A stretch of 64,000 nt of DNA from Paenibacillus sp. Soil522 (GTDB taxonomy: Bacteria; Bacillota; Bacilli; Paenibacillales; Paenibacillaceae): assembly GCF_001428245.1 (NCBI RefSeq), contig NZ_LMRV01000036.1, positions 1 through 64,000 of the forward strand. The letters are read 5' to 3'. Below the pieces are notes generated by a model that did no database searches, was not told the DNA's origin, and saw nothing but the letters and a program-made list of their open reading frames with translations. How positions within the stretch are numbered: position 1 is the stretch's first letter; the number at the start of each line of letters is the position of its first letter. Below are positions 16,428 through 26,441 of the stretch, one piece after another. A program made the position numbers and the translations under genes.

Positions 16428-17660
16428 ATGAATCCCAACAAGCTGTGGAGCGCCGACTTCATTAAAATATGTTTAAGCAGCTTTTTTTTATTTTTCGCTT
16501 TTTATATATTGGCAACCGCATTATCGGTTTATGTAACGAACGGACTTGGAGGCTCCGATACGCAAGCCGGCTTATCTATGACCGTATTTGTCATCGCCGC
16601 CGTATTGCTTCGTCCCTTTGCCGGCCAGCTTATGGACAGGTTCGGTGAGCGTAAAATCGTCGTCATATCATTGCTGCTATTTTTATTATGCTCCGTTGCC
16701 TACTTTGGCGTTTTCGGTTATGCCATGCTGCTGCTTGTTCGTTTTTTGCACGGCGGCACCTTCGCTATCGCAACAACCTCCACAAATACAACCGCAATCG
16801 GCATTATTCCAGAGCATCGCAAAGGGGAAGGCATCAGCTATTTCAGCTTGTTTATGAGCTTAGCAATGGTTATCGGACCGTTCGTTGGCTTAACGATTAC
16901 GACCTATGGCGGCTATACGGCAATGTTCGCATTATGTGCGGCATGCTCATTAATTGCATTTGTGCTGGGCGCTTCAACCAAACGCAAAACTAGCATACCG
17001 ATAACCTCCACCGTGAGCGTTGTTGAGCCAAAACCATTGAAGTCCATAAGAAAGCTCAGGTGGCGTGATCTTGTTGAACGGAAAGCCGTTCCAATCGCGC
17101 TTAGCGGCTTTGTTGTAGCATTCGCCTATAGCGGCTTAGTGACATTTATGTCCGTATACGCTCATGAGCAAGCCATTGATCAATATGCCAGCTACTTCTT
17201 CGTCTGTTTCGGCATCATGATCGTCTTGCCGCGTCCCATTGTCGGCAAATTGCTTGATCAGGTAGGCGAGCATGTCATCGTCTACCCGAGCATCGCCATA
17301 TTCGCCATCGGCATGCTGCTGTTAAGCCTAGCCGATTCACCTGTATTGCTGCTTATTTCCGGAGCCGTCATCGGCCTTGGCTATGGCGCTTTGCTGCCTT
17401 GCTTTCAGACGATAGCGGTACTTGCAGCTCCGGCTCATCGCAGAGGACTCGCTACTGCGACGTTCTATTTGCTGTTCGATCTAGGTTACGGCATCGGTTC
17501 CTATACGCTTGGCTCGCTGGCTTCAATCTTCGGCTACAGTGTTATGTACATGCTTAGTGCCTTTATTATTGCCTTTTCTTCCGTCATCTACTTCACGCTT
17601 CATCACAAGCGCAAACGTTTGACGGCCGCCGCTGGCGATAAAGCTTATGTTTCACCCTAA
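16428..17660 (+). CDS. MFS transporter, probable drug efflux
   Basis: 410-residue, 12-helix major facilitator. The motif between helices 2 and 3 reads GQLMDRFGERK, and the equivalent in the second half is GKLLDQVGEH. Helix-rich segments run from FFLFFAFYILATALSVYV to MLSAFIIAFSSVIYF. The Shine-Dalgarno AGAGGAG precedes the ATG. Pairing with marR suggests inducible export of a toxic small molecule. The last nine bases overlap, tail to tail, the 3' end of the kinase gene on the other strand. Confidence 0.88.
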   Translation: MNPNKLWSADFIKICLSSFFLFFAFYILATALSVYVTNGLGGSDTQAGLSMTVFVIAAVLLRPFAGQLMDRFGERKIVVISLLLFLLCSVAYFGVFGYAMLLLVRFLHGGTFAIATTSTNTTAIGIIPEHRKGEGISYFSLFMSLAMVIGPFVGLTITTYGGYTAMFALCAACSLIAFVLGASTKRKTSIPITSTVSVVEPKPLKSIRKLRWRDLVERKAVPIALSGFVVAFAYSGLVTFMSVYAHEQAIDQYASYFFVCFGIMIVLPRPIVGKLLDQVGEHVIVYPSIAIFAIGMLLLSLADSPVLLLISGAVIGLGYGALLPCFQTIAVLAAPAHRRGLATATFYLLFDLGYGIGSYTLGSLASIFGYSVMYMLSAFIIAFSSVIYFTLHHKRKRLTAAAGDKAYVSP

Positions 17661-19490
17661 GCTTTCCTCCTGCTGCTGCTCCTGTATCGGCAATTTGATT
17701 TCGACTACAGTTCCTTCATTGATCACGCTGCTAAGTTGAAGCGTACCCTTGTGCGCTTCAATAATACGCGTGCTGATCATAATCCCGAGACCTGTCCCTT
17801 TTTCCTTCGTCGTCACGAAGGGCTCGCCGATCCTTTTGATCAGCTCCTCCGGTATGCCGGGACCGCCGTCCTTAATCCGGATATGAACGTATCCGTCCTC
17901 CATCGTAGTAACCGTTAAAACAACCTCGCCGCCCTGCGGCATCGCCTCGAGCGCATTTTTAATAATATTCAAAAACACCTGCTTCAGCTGATCAACGTTA
18001 CAGTATACCGACGGCCTCGTATGATCATAACAAACCTTTAATTCCACATTGAGCAAAATAGCCTGCGTTTCCAATATGGATATTACGCTTTGCAGAATAG
18101 GCTCGAGAGGCTCGTTGTGAAACTTTGAGAAATGCGGCTTTGCAAGCGTCATGAATTCATTTACGATAAGCGAAATACGGTCAATCTCATTGGCCATAAT
18201 CGTAAAATAGTGCGGCTGCTCCGGATATTTAGCGCTAAGCAGCTGCGTAAAGCCCTTGAGCGCCGTCAGCGGATTGCGAATTTCATGCGCGACTCCTGCC
18301 GCAAGCTGTCCAATGGCAGACAGCTTCTCGGAACGAATGAGCAATTCCTCCGATTGTTTGCGGTCCGTTAAATCGCGAATGACCGTGAGCATGACATCTT
18401 TGCCCAAATAATTGTTAATCCGAATGCACGATAGCTCCACATCCAAATATTGTCCGTCCGAACGAATAATGACCCGCTCTTGAAACGGCGTCGGTTCATC
18501 CGAGGACATAATGCTCTCCATCGTTTCCATTAGCGAATCATGATCGTTAGGGTGAATAAATTCAAACACGCTTCTGCCGATGATCTGGATATCCTCGGCT
18601 ATTCCGAACACCTGCATGGCCAGCTTGTTCACGTAAAGGATAATGCCTTGATCGCTCAACATGATCGGCTCGGGAACAAATTTAATCATTTTCTGATAAA
18701 GCTTCGCGCTGTCCCTGAGCGTTTTCTCCTTTTCCTGCTTAAAGGTAACGTCCTGCACCGTTCCAAGCAAGGACGGCAGCCCGTTGAACATAATGATCGA
18801 GCTGTTGCCTTCCAAATAGATGATGCATCCGTTTTTTTTCACCCCTTTAAACTTAAGCGGAAATTGGTCGCGTCCAATTACTCTACCGTTCATAACTTCA
18901 TTTCTGATCTTGATGATTTCTTCTTCCGCCATCAAATCGATTGGCGAGAGCGAGAGCAGCTCTTCCTCCTTGTAGCCAAACATCTCGGCTAAATAAGGAT
19001 TGGTATAAACGATATTGTAATTTTGCACAACGAATACACCTGCTACAACGCTTTCCATCAAGCTTTTGTATAAATAATCCTTTTCGTTAAGAGATGCTTC
19101 CATTCGTTTCTGATTGGATATGTCATGGATAATAAGCTGAACGGCGGGCTTGCCGTCAAATTTCACTGCAACCGCTCTTAGTTCAACCTCAACTGTCTCC
19201 TGATCCAATCGAATCAGCTTGAAATATATGAAATTAGAAGGATTAGCTTCTCGAATTAAATAGCGAATATTTGTGGAGAACTGCTCCAAATAATCGGAAT
19301 GAACGAACTTGTGTATCGGCTGAGCAATGATTTCTTCCTGCTTGTTTACACCTATCATGCTCAAGAAAGCAAAGTTAGCAAACACAATATGACCTTCGGA
19401 CAATACAATTAGCCCATCTGGCAGCATGTGAACCAGATGCTGATACCTCTCTTCGCTTTCTCTCCATTGGCCAGCACCAACTATTTCCAT
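17652..19490 (-). CDS. PAS-domain sensor histidine kinase, sporulation-kinase type
   Basis: About 612 residues, with no membrane helix. There are three PAS domains (about 15-130, 135-260 and 265-385). A HisKA domain follows with the phosphorylated His in AAGVAHEIRNPLTALKGF (about 400). The ATPase domain has the N box QVFLNIIKNALEAMP, G1 IKDGGPGIPEE and G2 KGTGLGIMIS. The layout matches the cytosolic phosphorelay kinases KinA and KinE of Bacillus, which feed Spo0F. No response regulator is adjacent. The start at 19490 (ATG after GAGGTGA) or a GTG two codons upstream are both possible. Confidence 0.88.
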   Translation of the reverse strand: MEIVGAGQWRESEERYQHLVHMLPDGLIVLSEGHIVFANFAFLSMIGVNKQEEIIAQPIHKFVHSDYLEQFSTNIRYLIREANPSNFIYFKLIRLDQETVEVELRAVAVKFDGKPAVQLIIHDISNQKRMEASLNEKDYLYKSLMESVVAGVFVVQNYNIVYTNPYLAEMFGYKEEELLSLSPIDLMAEEEIIKIRNEVMNGRVIGRDQFPLKFKGVKKNGCIIYLEGNSSIIMFNGLPSLLGTVQDVTFKQEKEKTLRDSAKLYQKMIKFVPEPIMLSDQGIILYVNKLAMQVFGIAEDIQIIGRSVFEFIHPNDHDSLMETMESIMSSDEPTPFQERVIIRSDGQYLDVELSCIRINNYLGKDVMLTVIRDLTDRKQSEELLIRSEKLSAIGQLAAGVAHEIRNPLTALKGFTQLLSAKYPEQPHYFTIMANEIDRISLIVNEFMTLAKPHFSKFHNEPLEPILQSVISILETQAILLNVELKVCYDHTRPSVYCNVDQLKQVFLNIIKNALEAMPQGGEVVLTVTTMEDGYVHIRIKDGGPGIPEELIKRIGEPFVTTKEKGTGLGIMISTRIIEAHKGTLQLSSVINEGTVVEIKLPIQEQQQEESLG

Positions 19491-19657
19491 TCTCACTTCT
19501 CACCTCATTCAAGCAAATAGCTTTGCTTTATCTGATTGTTTACTTTCAACATCGCTAGCCTTCTTCCTGCTCCTGCTATTAAATTTATATGTAAAAATAT
19601 CATTGCTGCTTGAGAAGTAAGCCTGCATAAGCATAACGATTACTTCATATCCGAAAT

Positions 19658-19706
19658 AAAAAAAGGAATGCCCTTGAAGTAGAGTATTCTACTTCAAGGA
19701 CATTCC
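19658..19706 (-). terminator. Terminator of odhAB
   Basis: A long hairpin with outer GGAATG/CATTCC and inner CCTTGAAGTAGA/TCTACTTCAAGG arms is followed on the minus strand by seven T. It lies about 20 bases after the odhB stop. Confidence 0.9.
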
Positions 19707-19724
19707 CAATCGTTATGTCTGTTA

Positions 19725-20939
19725 TTAGCCTTCGAGAAGAAGTGCTTCCGGATCTTCCAGAAGCGCTTTGACCGTAACGAGGAAGCGAACGGCTTCGCTG
19801 CCGTCTACGATACGGTGGTCGTAAGACAATGCGATATACATCATCGGACGATTTTCCATACGAACGTCATCGATAGCTACCGGACGGATTTGTATTTTGT
19901 GCATGCCGAGAATACCAACCTGCGGCGTGTTAAGAATAGGCGTCGACAGCAAGGAGCCGAATACACCGCCATTTGTGATGGTGAAGCTTCCGCCTTGAAG
20001 ATCAGCGATCGACAATGTGTTAGCTCTTGCTTTACCAGCAAGCTCGACGATGTTTTTCTCAATTTCAGCAAAGCTGAGACGTTCTGCGTCACGAACGACC
20101 GGAACGACAAGCCCTTCCTTCGCAGATACAGCAATACCGATATCGTAAAACTTTTTAACGACGATTTCTTCGCCGTCGATTTCTGCATTAAGCAGCGGGA
20201 ACGCTTTAAGCGCACCAACAACCGCTTTCGTGAAGAACGACATAAACCCTAGGTTCACATCATTTTTCTCGAAGAAGGCTTGCTTGCGGCGTTTGCGCAA
20301 ATCAAGAATCGCAGTCATGTCGACTTCATTGAAAGTCGTCAGCATCGCTGCTGTACGCTGTGCTTCAACAAGACGGTTAGCAATGGTAACCCGGCGACGG
20401 GACATCCGTTTGCGTTCTGTCGGCTTCGCATCTTTGCTTACGCTAGCAGGCTCAGCTTGTGTAAGCGGAGCGGATTTAACCGGAGTTGCTACCGCAGGCG
20501 CCGGTGCCGGAGCTTGTCCTTGCGCTTGCGAAAGATCAATGCCTTGCTCGCGGGCGCGTTTGCGGGCAGCAGGTGAAGCAAGGATAGCTGCCGCACTTTC
20601 ACTTACAGGTGCGGCAGGCGCTGCTGGAGCAGCTGCCGGTGCCGCAGGAGCAGCAACCGCTGCTGGCTCTGCCACCTTAGCAGCAGGTGCGGATGCGCCG
20701 CCCGCTGCTACTCCGATCGAACCGATTGCTTCGCCAACGAGTACCACATCTCCGTCTTGTTTAGCAATGCGGGATACGACGCCGCTGTTGTCAGCGCTAA
20801 TTTCAATGTTAACCTTATCCGTTTCAAGCTCCAGTAGGACATCGCCTTGATTAACGGAGTCGCCTTCCTTTACGAACCATTTCGTAATCGTTCCCTCTGA
20901 TATGGACTCGCCTAATTCTGGTACTATAATTTCAGCCAT
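19725..20939 (-). CDS. odhB: 2-oxoglutarate dehydrogenase E2, dihydrolipoyl succinyltransferase
   Basis: 404-residue core of the 2-oxoglutarate dehydrogenase complex, moving the succinyl group from lipoamide to CoA in the TCA cycle. The lipoyl domain has the lipoylated Lys42 in ETDKVN. An Ala/Pro-rich linker leads to the peripheral-subunit binding domain ([15 protein letters not shown]), then a second linker. The catalytic domain ends with the active-site [18 protein letters not shown]. The start is six bases after the odhA stop, so the two are translated from one mRNA. The E3 (lpd) gene is not here. Confidence 0.96.
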   Translation of the reverse strand: MAEIIVPELGESISEGTITKWFVKEGDSVNQGDVLLELETDKVNIEISADNSGVVSRIAKQDGDVVLVGEAIGSIGVAAGGASAPAAKVAEPAAVAAPAAPAAAPAAPAAPVSESAAAILASPAARKRAREQGIDLSQAQGQAPAPAPAVATPVKSAPLTQAEPASVSKDAKPTERKRMSRRRVTIANRLVEAQRTAAMLTTFNEVDMTAILDLRKRRKQAFFEKNDVNLGFMSFFTKAVVGALKAFPLLNAEIDGEEIVVKKFYDIGIAVSAKEGLVVPVVRDAERLSFAEIEKNIVELAGKARANTLSIADLQGGSFTITNGGVFGSLLSTPILNTPQVGILGMHKIQIRPVAIDDVRMENRPMMYIALSYDHRIVDGSEAVRFLVTVKALLEDPEALLLEG

Positions 20940-20945
20940 TAGTCA

Positions 20946-23861
20946 TTACCCCCTAATCAAACTTGTTTCAACTGGCTTGCCGTTCAAAGCTGTCGAGATG
21001 ATCCATTTTTGTTCTGCGGCATGAACCTCTTGGTGTCCGCTTGCTGTACTGGAGCGATCAGGTCTGCCTACATAGCGGACAGCTGCCTTCTTAGGTGCCA
21101 GCGCGCGCAGGCGCGGCTCCATAAAGCTCCACGAACCCATGTTTTGCGGTTCTTCTTGCAGCCATACGATTTCTTCCAGCTTATCGTATTGTTTCACGAT
21201 ACGCTCGATCTCTGCGTGAGGGAACGGATAAAGCTGCTCCACTCTCGCAACGCGCAGCCATTCGTAATCGGCTGCATTTGATGAAGCTAACGCCTCTTCG
21301 ACATCAACTGCTACCTTACCTGTGCAAAGCAGCAAGCGTTTCACTTTGTCCTTCTGATCCTTCGGCTCCGTAAGGCTGAATTGCGGCAGAACCGGCTTGA
21401 ATGAGCCTTCGCTAAATTCAACGCCATGGGAAGCGACGCGCGGATTCCGGATCAAGCTCTTAGGTGCCATAAGAACGAGCGGACGAACCTGCTCTGTGCC
21501 TAGCAGCGATGCTTGCTTACGCAGCAAGTGGAAATATTGAGAGGATGATGTCAGGTTGGCAACCGTCCAGTTGTTATCAGCAGACAGCTGAAGGAAACGC
21601 TCAAGTCTAGCGCTGGAATGCTCCGGCCCTTGACCTTCGTAGCCATGCGGCAGCAAAATAACGATACCTGATTTTTGCGACCATTTCGCGCGGCCAGCCG
21701 AGATGAATTGGTCGAAAATAACTTGTGCAACGTTGGCGAAGTCTCCATATTGCGCTTCCCAAATGACGAAAGTTTCAGGAGCGAATACGTTATAGCCATA
21801 TTCAAAGCCTAGTACTGCCGTTTCCGACAATGGGCTGTTATGAACGGCAAAGGATGCTTTCGCCTGCGGAAAGATGTGCAGCGGCGAGAACTTATCAGCA
21901 TTAGCGTAATCGTTCAGCATAATGTGGCGATGTGCGAATGTGCCGCGCTCCGAATCCTGACCGCTAAGACGAATTGGTGTACCGTCTGCGAGAATCGTTG
22001 CGAACGCGAGCGTCTCCGCATGCGCCCAATCGACCTTCTCGCCATCGTTCAAAGCTGAAGCTCTACGCTGCAAAATACGTTGAAGCTTTGTATATTCAGT
22101 GAAGCTCTCCGGACGGTTAAGCAGCTCCAAGTTAATGTCGCGGAGCGTCTCGAGCGGTACAGCCGTGCGCGCTTCCTCGGCAGCAGGAATCACCGACTTC
22201 TGCTGCTCGCCGTTCAGCTGAGGCTGTCCTTCATTCGCTTTCATGGCATCGTAAGCAGCCTGCAGCTTACCGTTCGTACGCTGACGCAATTCCTCTATCT
22301 GCTCATCCGTGATCGCTTTCTCGCTTTTCAGCTGCTCGCTGTAAAGCGTGCTTACGGTCGGATGATTGCGAACTTTTGAATACATAAGCGGCTGCGTTAC
22401 TTCCGGATCGTCCATTTCATTGTGGCCGAAGCGGCGGTAACCGATCAAATCGATAACAAAGCCTTTATTGTAACGGAGACGGTATTCGCAAGCAAGGCGC
22501 ACGGCAGCCAAGCAAGCTTCCGGCTCATCCGCATTCACGTGTACGATCGGAATGTCGAAACCCTTCGCAAGATCACTTGCATAATGCGTCGAACGGGAAT
22601 CGATGCTATTCGTTGTAAAGCCAAGCCGGTTATTCGCGATAATATGCAATGTACCGCCATTATGATAGCCTTGCAGCTTATTGAAGTTAAGAGTCTCGGC
22701 AACAATTCCTTCGCCGATAAAAGCGGCGTCGCCGTGAACACAGATCGTAACCGCTTTGGATGGATCCTGCTCAGGCATACCCGGCTTGCTGCGATCCTCT
22801 TGTGCGGCCCTCGTGAAGCCTTCGACAACCGGATTAACGAATTCAAGGTGACTCGGGTTGTTGGCAAGGGTAAGGTTCGCACGAATCGTTTCACCTTCAA
22901 TTACAGCCCGGTCTGCGCCCAGATGGTATTTCACGTCGCCAGTCCAGCCATAGTTAAGGCCCATGGACCCTTCGGACGGAATAAGCTCTTTGTTCGGTGC
23001 ATGGTGGAACTCGGAGAAAATTTTCTCGTATGGCTTGCCCAGTACATGCGCGAGTACGTTTAGACGGCCGCGATGCGCCATACCCATAAGAATATGGTTA
23101 GCTCCGTCATGCGCTACGGCGCGGACGATTTCGTCCAGTACCGGTACGAGCATATCTAGACCCTCGATCGAGAAGCGCTTCTGCCCAACGAAAGTACGGT
23201 GCAGGAAATTTTCGAAAAACTCTACTTCCAAAAGACGCTCAAGCAGCGCGGAACGCTCTCTTGGCGATAGCGGCGCCGGGAATGATCCCGATTCCGCTTG
23301 CTTGTGAAGCCAATTCCGCTCATTCTCATCATGAATATGTGTAAATTCATATGCAGCCGAACGTGAATAAATTTCTCTCAAGCGGCTGATTGCCTCCCAG
23401 CCGTTGGAGATCGTAGCTGGCGCATTATCCCAAATTAGCGAAGCAGGAATAGAGGCCAAATCCGCTTGCGTGAGTCCGAAAGTTTCAGGCTCAAGCAGCT
23501 TCGTGTCCGCTACGGGGCTAAAGCCCAGCGGATCAATATCCGCAGCTAAATGGCCGTATCTGCGTATGTTCAGCATAAGCTTATGCGCAGCCACAACCTT
23601 TTTCAACATATTTGAATCAATCGGACCAGGTGCTGCTGCAGTTGATGCAGCCTGTTTCTCGCTTGGCTTTGCCGCGACGCCCGGAGTTACTCCAAGTGAT
23701 TCAGCCGGCGGTGCTCCAAAACGTACAAACAGCTCGCGAACCGTTGCTTCAACAGAATCAGGATCTGTTAAGAATCGTTCGTATTGCTCCTGCACATACC
23801 CAAGGTTGGGCCCATAGTAGCTTTGCCAAGGCGAATAATTACGCTCATCATGGTTGCTCAT
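20946..23861 (-). CDS. odhA: 2-oxoglutarate dehydrogenase E1 component
   Basis: Thiamine-diphosphate enzyme that decarboxylates 2-oxoglutarate and succinylates E2. From the ATG at 23861 it has 971 residues, the usual length; a GTG five codons upstream is a weaker start. Landmarks are the N-terminal E2-contact segment SPWQSYYGPNLGYVQEQYE, the ThDP-site MAHRGRLNVLAHVLGKPYEK, HGDAAFIGEGIVAETLN with IANNRLGFTTN, and in the second half LLPHGYEGQGPEHSSARLERF. It is the first gene of odhAB. Confidence 0.97.
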   Translation of the reverse strand: MSNHDERNYSPWQSYYGPNLGYVQEQYERFLTDPDSVEATVRELFVRFGAPPAESLGVTPGVAAKPSEKQAASTAAAPGPIDSNMLKKVVAAHKLMLNIRRYGHLAADIDPLGFSPVADTKLLEPETFGLTQADLASIPASLIWDNAPATISNGWEAISRLREIYSRSAAYEFTHIHDENERNWLHKQAESGSFPAPLSPRERSALLERLLEVEFFENFLHRTFVGQKRFSIEGLDMLVPVLDEIVRAVAHDGANHILMGMAHRGRLNVLAHVLGKPYEKIFSEFHHAPNKELIPSEGSMGLNYGWTGDVKYHLGADRAVIEGETIRANLTLANNPSHLEFVNPVVEGFTRAAQEDRSKPGMPEQDPSKAVTICVHGDAAFIGEGIVAETLNFNKLQGYHNGGTLHIIANNRLGFTTNSIDSRSTHYASDLAKGFDIPIVHVNADEPEACLAAVRLACEYRLRYNKGFVIDLIGYRRFGHNEMDDPEVTQPLMYSKVRNHPTVSTLYSEQLKSEKAITDEQIEELRQRTNGKLQAAYDAMKANEGQPQLNGEQQKSVIPAAEEARTAVPLETLRDINLELLNRPESFTEYTKLQRILQRRASALNDGEKVDWAHAETLAFATILADGTPIRLSGQDSERGTFAHRHIMLNDYANADKFSPLHIFPQAKASFAVHNSPLSETAVLGFEYGYNVFAPETFVIWEAQYGDFANVAQVIFDQFISAGRAKWSQKSGIVILLPHGYEGQGPEHSSARLERFLQLSADNNWTVANLTSSSQYFHLLRKQASLLGTEQVRPLVLMAPKSLIRNPRVASHGVEFSEGSFKPVLPQFSLTEPKDQKDKVKRLLLCTGKVAVDVEEALASSNAADYEWLRVARVEQLYPFPHAEIERIVKQYDKLEEIVWLQEEPQNMGSWSFMEPRLRALAPKKAAVRYVGRPDRSSTASGHQEVHAAEQKWIISTALNGKPVETSLIRG

Positions 23862-24020
23862 TGCAGAAAATTCCACCCTCTCTATTCATTGCCATCCTAT
23901 TATTTTCTAAGGCGAAGCCCGTCATACATGCCCGCCAACTTGCACTTACCCAAATCGTTTCCTAATTGCTTCTAATTTGCATCGTTATTAAATTAATACT
24001 GACCATAACTATTTTATATT

Positions 24021-24125
24021 TTAGTACATAGTACGCTCTCCAACCATAATCATATTGGCATCGATATCATCCATTTCAAGCATTGATTGTCGTCCGTGAA
24101 CATTCTTATTTGCATACACCCTCAT
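24021..24125 (-). CDS. Small ORF coupled to gerAB, function unknown
   Basis: 34 codons reading MRVYANKNVHGRQSMLEMDD then IDANMIMVGERTMY. Its ATG overlaps the gerAB stop in an ATGA, the same 4-base coupling that joins gerAA to gerAC, and GGTGAT lies six bases before it. The peptide is hydrophilic, with no membrane helix, so it does not look like the two-helix D subunits reported for some germinant receptors. It could be a real fourth product of the operon or a chance frame. No terminator was seen after it. Confidence 0.45.
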   Translation of the reverse strand: MRVYANKNVHGRQSMLEMDDIDANMIMVGERTMY

Positions 24126-25234
24126 AACGCATCACCGTTTGTCTGCGTACGGATTCTCCTTAGTTTCATTTTCCCTACGATAAGCAGAAGCAAAGGCAGG
24201 GCGATCATATTGACCGGAAGCGCAACAGGCACCCAGTAATGGAGCAAATAATTGGAGGTTGCTTCTGATACATTTTTGGGAAACATCGCAAATACCAGAA
24301 TAACCGGAGCAATAAACCAAATCAAATTCCGCCAATTTTTAATTCCCAGAAATTGAGCCGTTCCGTAACTGGTGACGAATAAATAAATAGCCAATTTAAT
24401 GAATACGCTGGCTACCCAGATGACGACAGTGAGCGCATCGAAATTTTCAATGAAACCGAAGAGAGAAATTTTACGGCTCATCTCAAAAAATGGATACCAC
24501 ATTTGCGGAGAAAGATTGACTCCTATCGTAACGGTAGCCATAACCATGGAGATTAACGCAAAGAATGATGCCGTAATGACGCCCCAATAGGCGTAGGGAG
24601 CTCCTTTGCGAGGCTGATAAAGAAACGATGCGAGCATGAGATATTCGACGGCATGTCCGAGGTAAGATGCAGGAGCTTTCGCGCCATTGATGATTCCCGC
24701 CATTCCGCTGTCTGCGTACACCGGAAGAAGATGCTTCAAATCAACGTTGTTGAGGCTTGCTGCCAGAACAACGACTATCATCAAAATAATGACCGGCCCC
24801 AGGATCTCGCTGAGGCGGCCAATCCCTTCAATGCCTCCAGAATACGTCGCATAAACAATTAGCAGAATCATAATGAACATGATCGCTTCCTTCGGTGTCG
24901 CAGGCAGGAGCATGATTTGGATTACATCGTTAAATTGGCGCAGAACAATCGGGAGGATGGTGTACCACTGGACTAGATAGATGACGACAACGATGCTCCC
25001 AAGCCATTTCCCCAAAATCGTTTGACTGAATTGGATTAACGTCTGGTCCGGATATAAAAGCGCAACATTGGTCACTAACAAAGTTATGAGAAGCGCGATA
25101 CATCCCGCAACAAGCATGGAAATCCACACATCTTGTTTGGCGGCTTGCAAGCTTGGCGTAAGCGTCATGATCAATGCCATTCCCAGATCCATAATGGTTA
25201 TCATCCAGAAAACTTGTATACCGGTCACTTTCAT
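24122..25234 (-). CDS. Spore germinant receptor B subunit (GerAB-like permease)
   Basis: 370-residue integral membrane protein with about ten helices, from VFWMITIMDLGMALIMTLTP to IALPLLLLIVGKM. It belongs to the spore germination transporter family of the APC superfamily and in known receptors forms the germinant-binding and ion-conducting subunit in the spore inner membrane. It is third in the order AA-AC-AB, 25 bases after gerAC. The germinant cannot be inferred. Confidence 0.92.
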   Translation of the reverse strand: MKVTGIQVFWMITIMDLGMALIMTLTPSLQAAKQDVWISMLVAGCIALLITLLVTNVALLYPDQTLIQFSQTILGKWLGSIVVVIYLVQWYTILPIVLRQFNDVIQIMLLPATPKEAIMFIMILLIVYATYSGGIEGIGRLSEILGPVIILMIVVVLAASLNNVDLKHLLPVYADSGMAGIINGAKAPASYLGHAVEYLMLASFLYQPRKGAPYAYWGVITASFFALISMVMATVTIGVNLSPQMWYPFFEMSRKISLFGFIENFDALTVVIWVASVFIKLAIYLFVTSYGTAQFLGIKNWRNLIWFIAPVILVFAMFPKNVSEATSNYLLHYWVPVALPVNMIALPLLLLIVGKMKLRRIRTQTNGDAL

Positions 25235-25259
25235 CTTGACCCACCCTTCATGCGGTTGA

Positions 25260-26441
25260 TTATTGTCCAGTTTTTTTCAAATGCGCGGGTGCTTGCGTTC
25301 TGCCGATCCTCTCCATGCGAATGTCAGTCTTAACGGTAACGGGAACTCGCGGATAAATATCTTTCCATTCTTTTTTCATACGTTTCCAGGCATAAGGATG
25401 CTGAATATGTAGTTCCCTTCCAAAACCGAAAATATCCGACTTGAATTTTTTTTGCACATGTGAGATCATGCGCTCCATTGATTTTTGAATTTCTTTCTCA
25501 AACTTCACTTCAGCCTTCTTTAAATTTTTGACGTTACTAAAATCCAGACTCGTGTCATTTTCCAGTAACCTTGCCCTCGCTTTAAGCGTGACCGAGATTT
25601 CAGGGTCACCATTCTTGATAACGGTCCGTATTTTCATCTTGGACTGCAGAATCTCGATGGCAACTGTTCCCTTGGCTTTTTCGTCTTTCGGTTCCATTTG
25701 AGCCGAAAACCTTAACTTTTTGGATTCCCCTCTCAGCCAGCGGAAGGTTGTCAATTCCATCCCTGACAGAAATCCGGCCAGTTTGTTTCCCTTGTAAACC
25801 GCCGCCTTATCGAGTATGAAGGATGTAGGACCGGTCCCGTTTTTCTTAATCCTTATGCCCCCGGTAACCGGCGCAATCCCGTCAGAAGCGAGGCTGCTCA
25901 AAAATTCGTCGACTTTGATGGACAAGCTGAATCCGCTGTATTGAATTTTGTTGATACCGATACTCGGTATTTGCTCCAGCTGATAGGGGCTATTCAAGAT
26001 TTCTTTGGCTGTCGTACCATAGGCGGTCAGAATATAACTGTTGTATCTTGAATCAGGAAGGCGCAATATGTCATCCAAAACCTGGTCGATGCCCTGCCTG
26101 GCGTATTTTTCGCCGAAGACGATAACTCCCCGGTGGCCGAGAAAAATTTTCCGGGACAGTTGCTGCTGTATTTTGGATAAAGCTTCTACCCCGTCCTTTC
26201 CTTTGGCCGTAAGGATCAAGACGGATTCCTTACCTTTACCTCCGGATTGCAAACTGCTGGGAATTCCCGTGGGCAGTGCAATCTGAAGCGTCGCTTCGAG
26301 CTGCCCGTTCTTCGTGAGATCAAAGCCGCTGGCGATAACCAGTGCGAGATCATCCGTCTCCCTGCTGTCCCAGCAGCCTGTGAATAATCCAATACAAATG
26401 AAAAGAAACAAACACCGGCCTAGCATGCGGGACAGCATCAT
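25260..26441 (-). CDS. Spore germinant receptor C subunit, GerAC-like lipoprotein
   Basis: 393-residue Ger(x)C family lipoprotein of the spore inner membrane. I use the ATG at 26441, which overlaps the gerAA stop (ATGA) and follows GGAG; the open frame extends to 26501 only inside gerAA. The signal sequence ends in the lipobox LFTGC and is followed by WDSRETDDLALV, a typical Ger(x)C start. The N-terminal and C-terminal Ger(x)C domains are both present, so the subunit is full length. Confidence 0.93.
   Translation of the reverse strand: MMLSRMLGRCLFLFICIGLFTGCWDSRETDDLALVIASGFDLTKNGQLEATLQIALPTGIPSSLQSGGKGKESVLILTAKGKDGVEALSKIQQQLSRKIFLGHRGVIVFGEKYARQGIDQVLDDILRLPDSRYNSYILTAYGTTAKEILNSPYQLEQIPSIGINKIQYSGFSLSIKVDEFLSSLASDGIAPVTGGIRIKKNGTGPTSFILDKAAVYKGNKLAGFLSGMELTTFRWLRGESKKLRFSAQMEPKDEKAKGTVAIEILQSKMKIRTVIKNGDPEISVTLKARARLLENDTSLDFSNVKNLKKAEVKFEKEIQKSMERMISHVQKKFKSDIFGFGRELHIQHPYAWKRMKKEWKDIYPRVPVTVKTDIRMERIGRTQAPAHLKKTGQ

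Noticed and set aside
20466..20700. Repeated Ala/Pro-coding triplets in odhB, which could look like a DNA repeat
   Set aside because: Normal flexible linkers between lipoyl, binding and catalytic domains of E2.
20230..20850. 206-codon plus-strand frame rich in Ala
   Set aside because: Shadow of the Ala/Pro linkers of odhB; no start signal.
22422..23063. 213-codon plus-strand frame
   Set aside because: Antisense of odhA.
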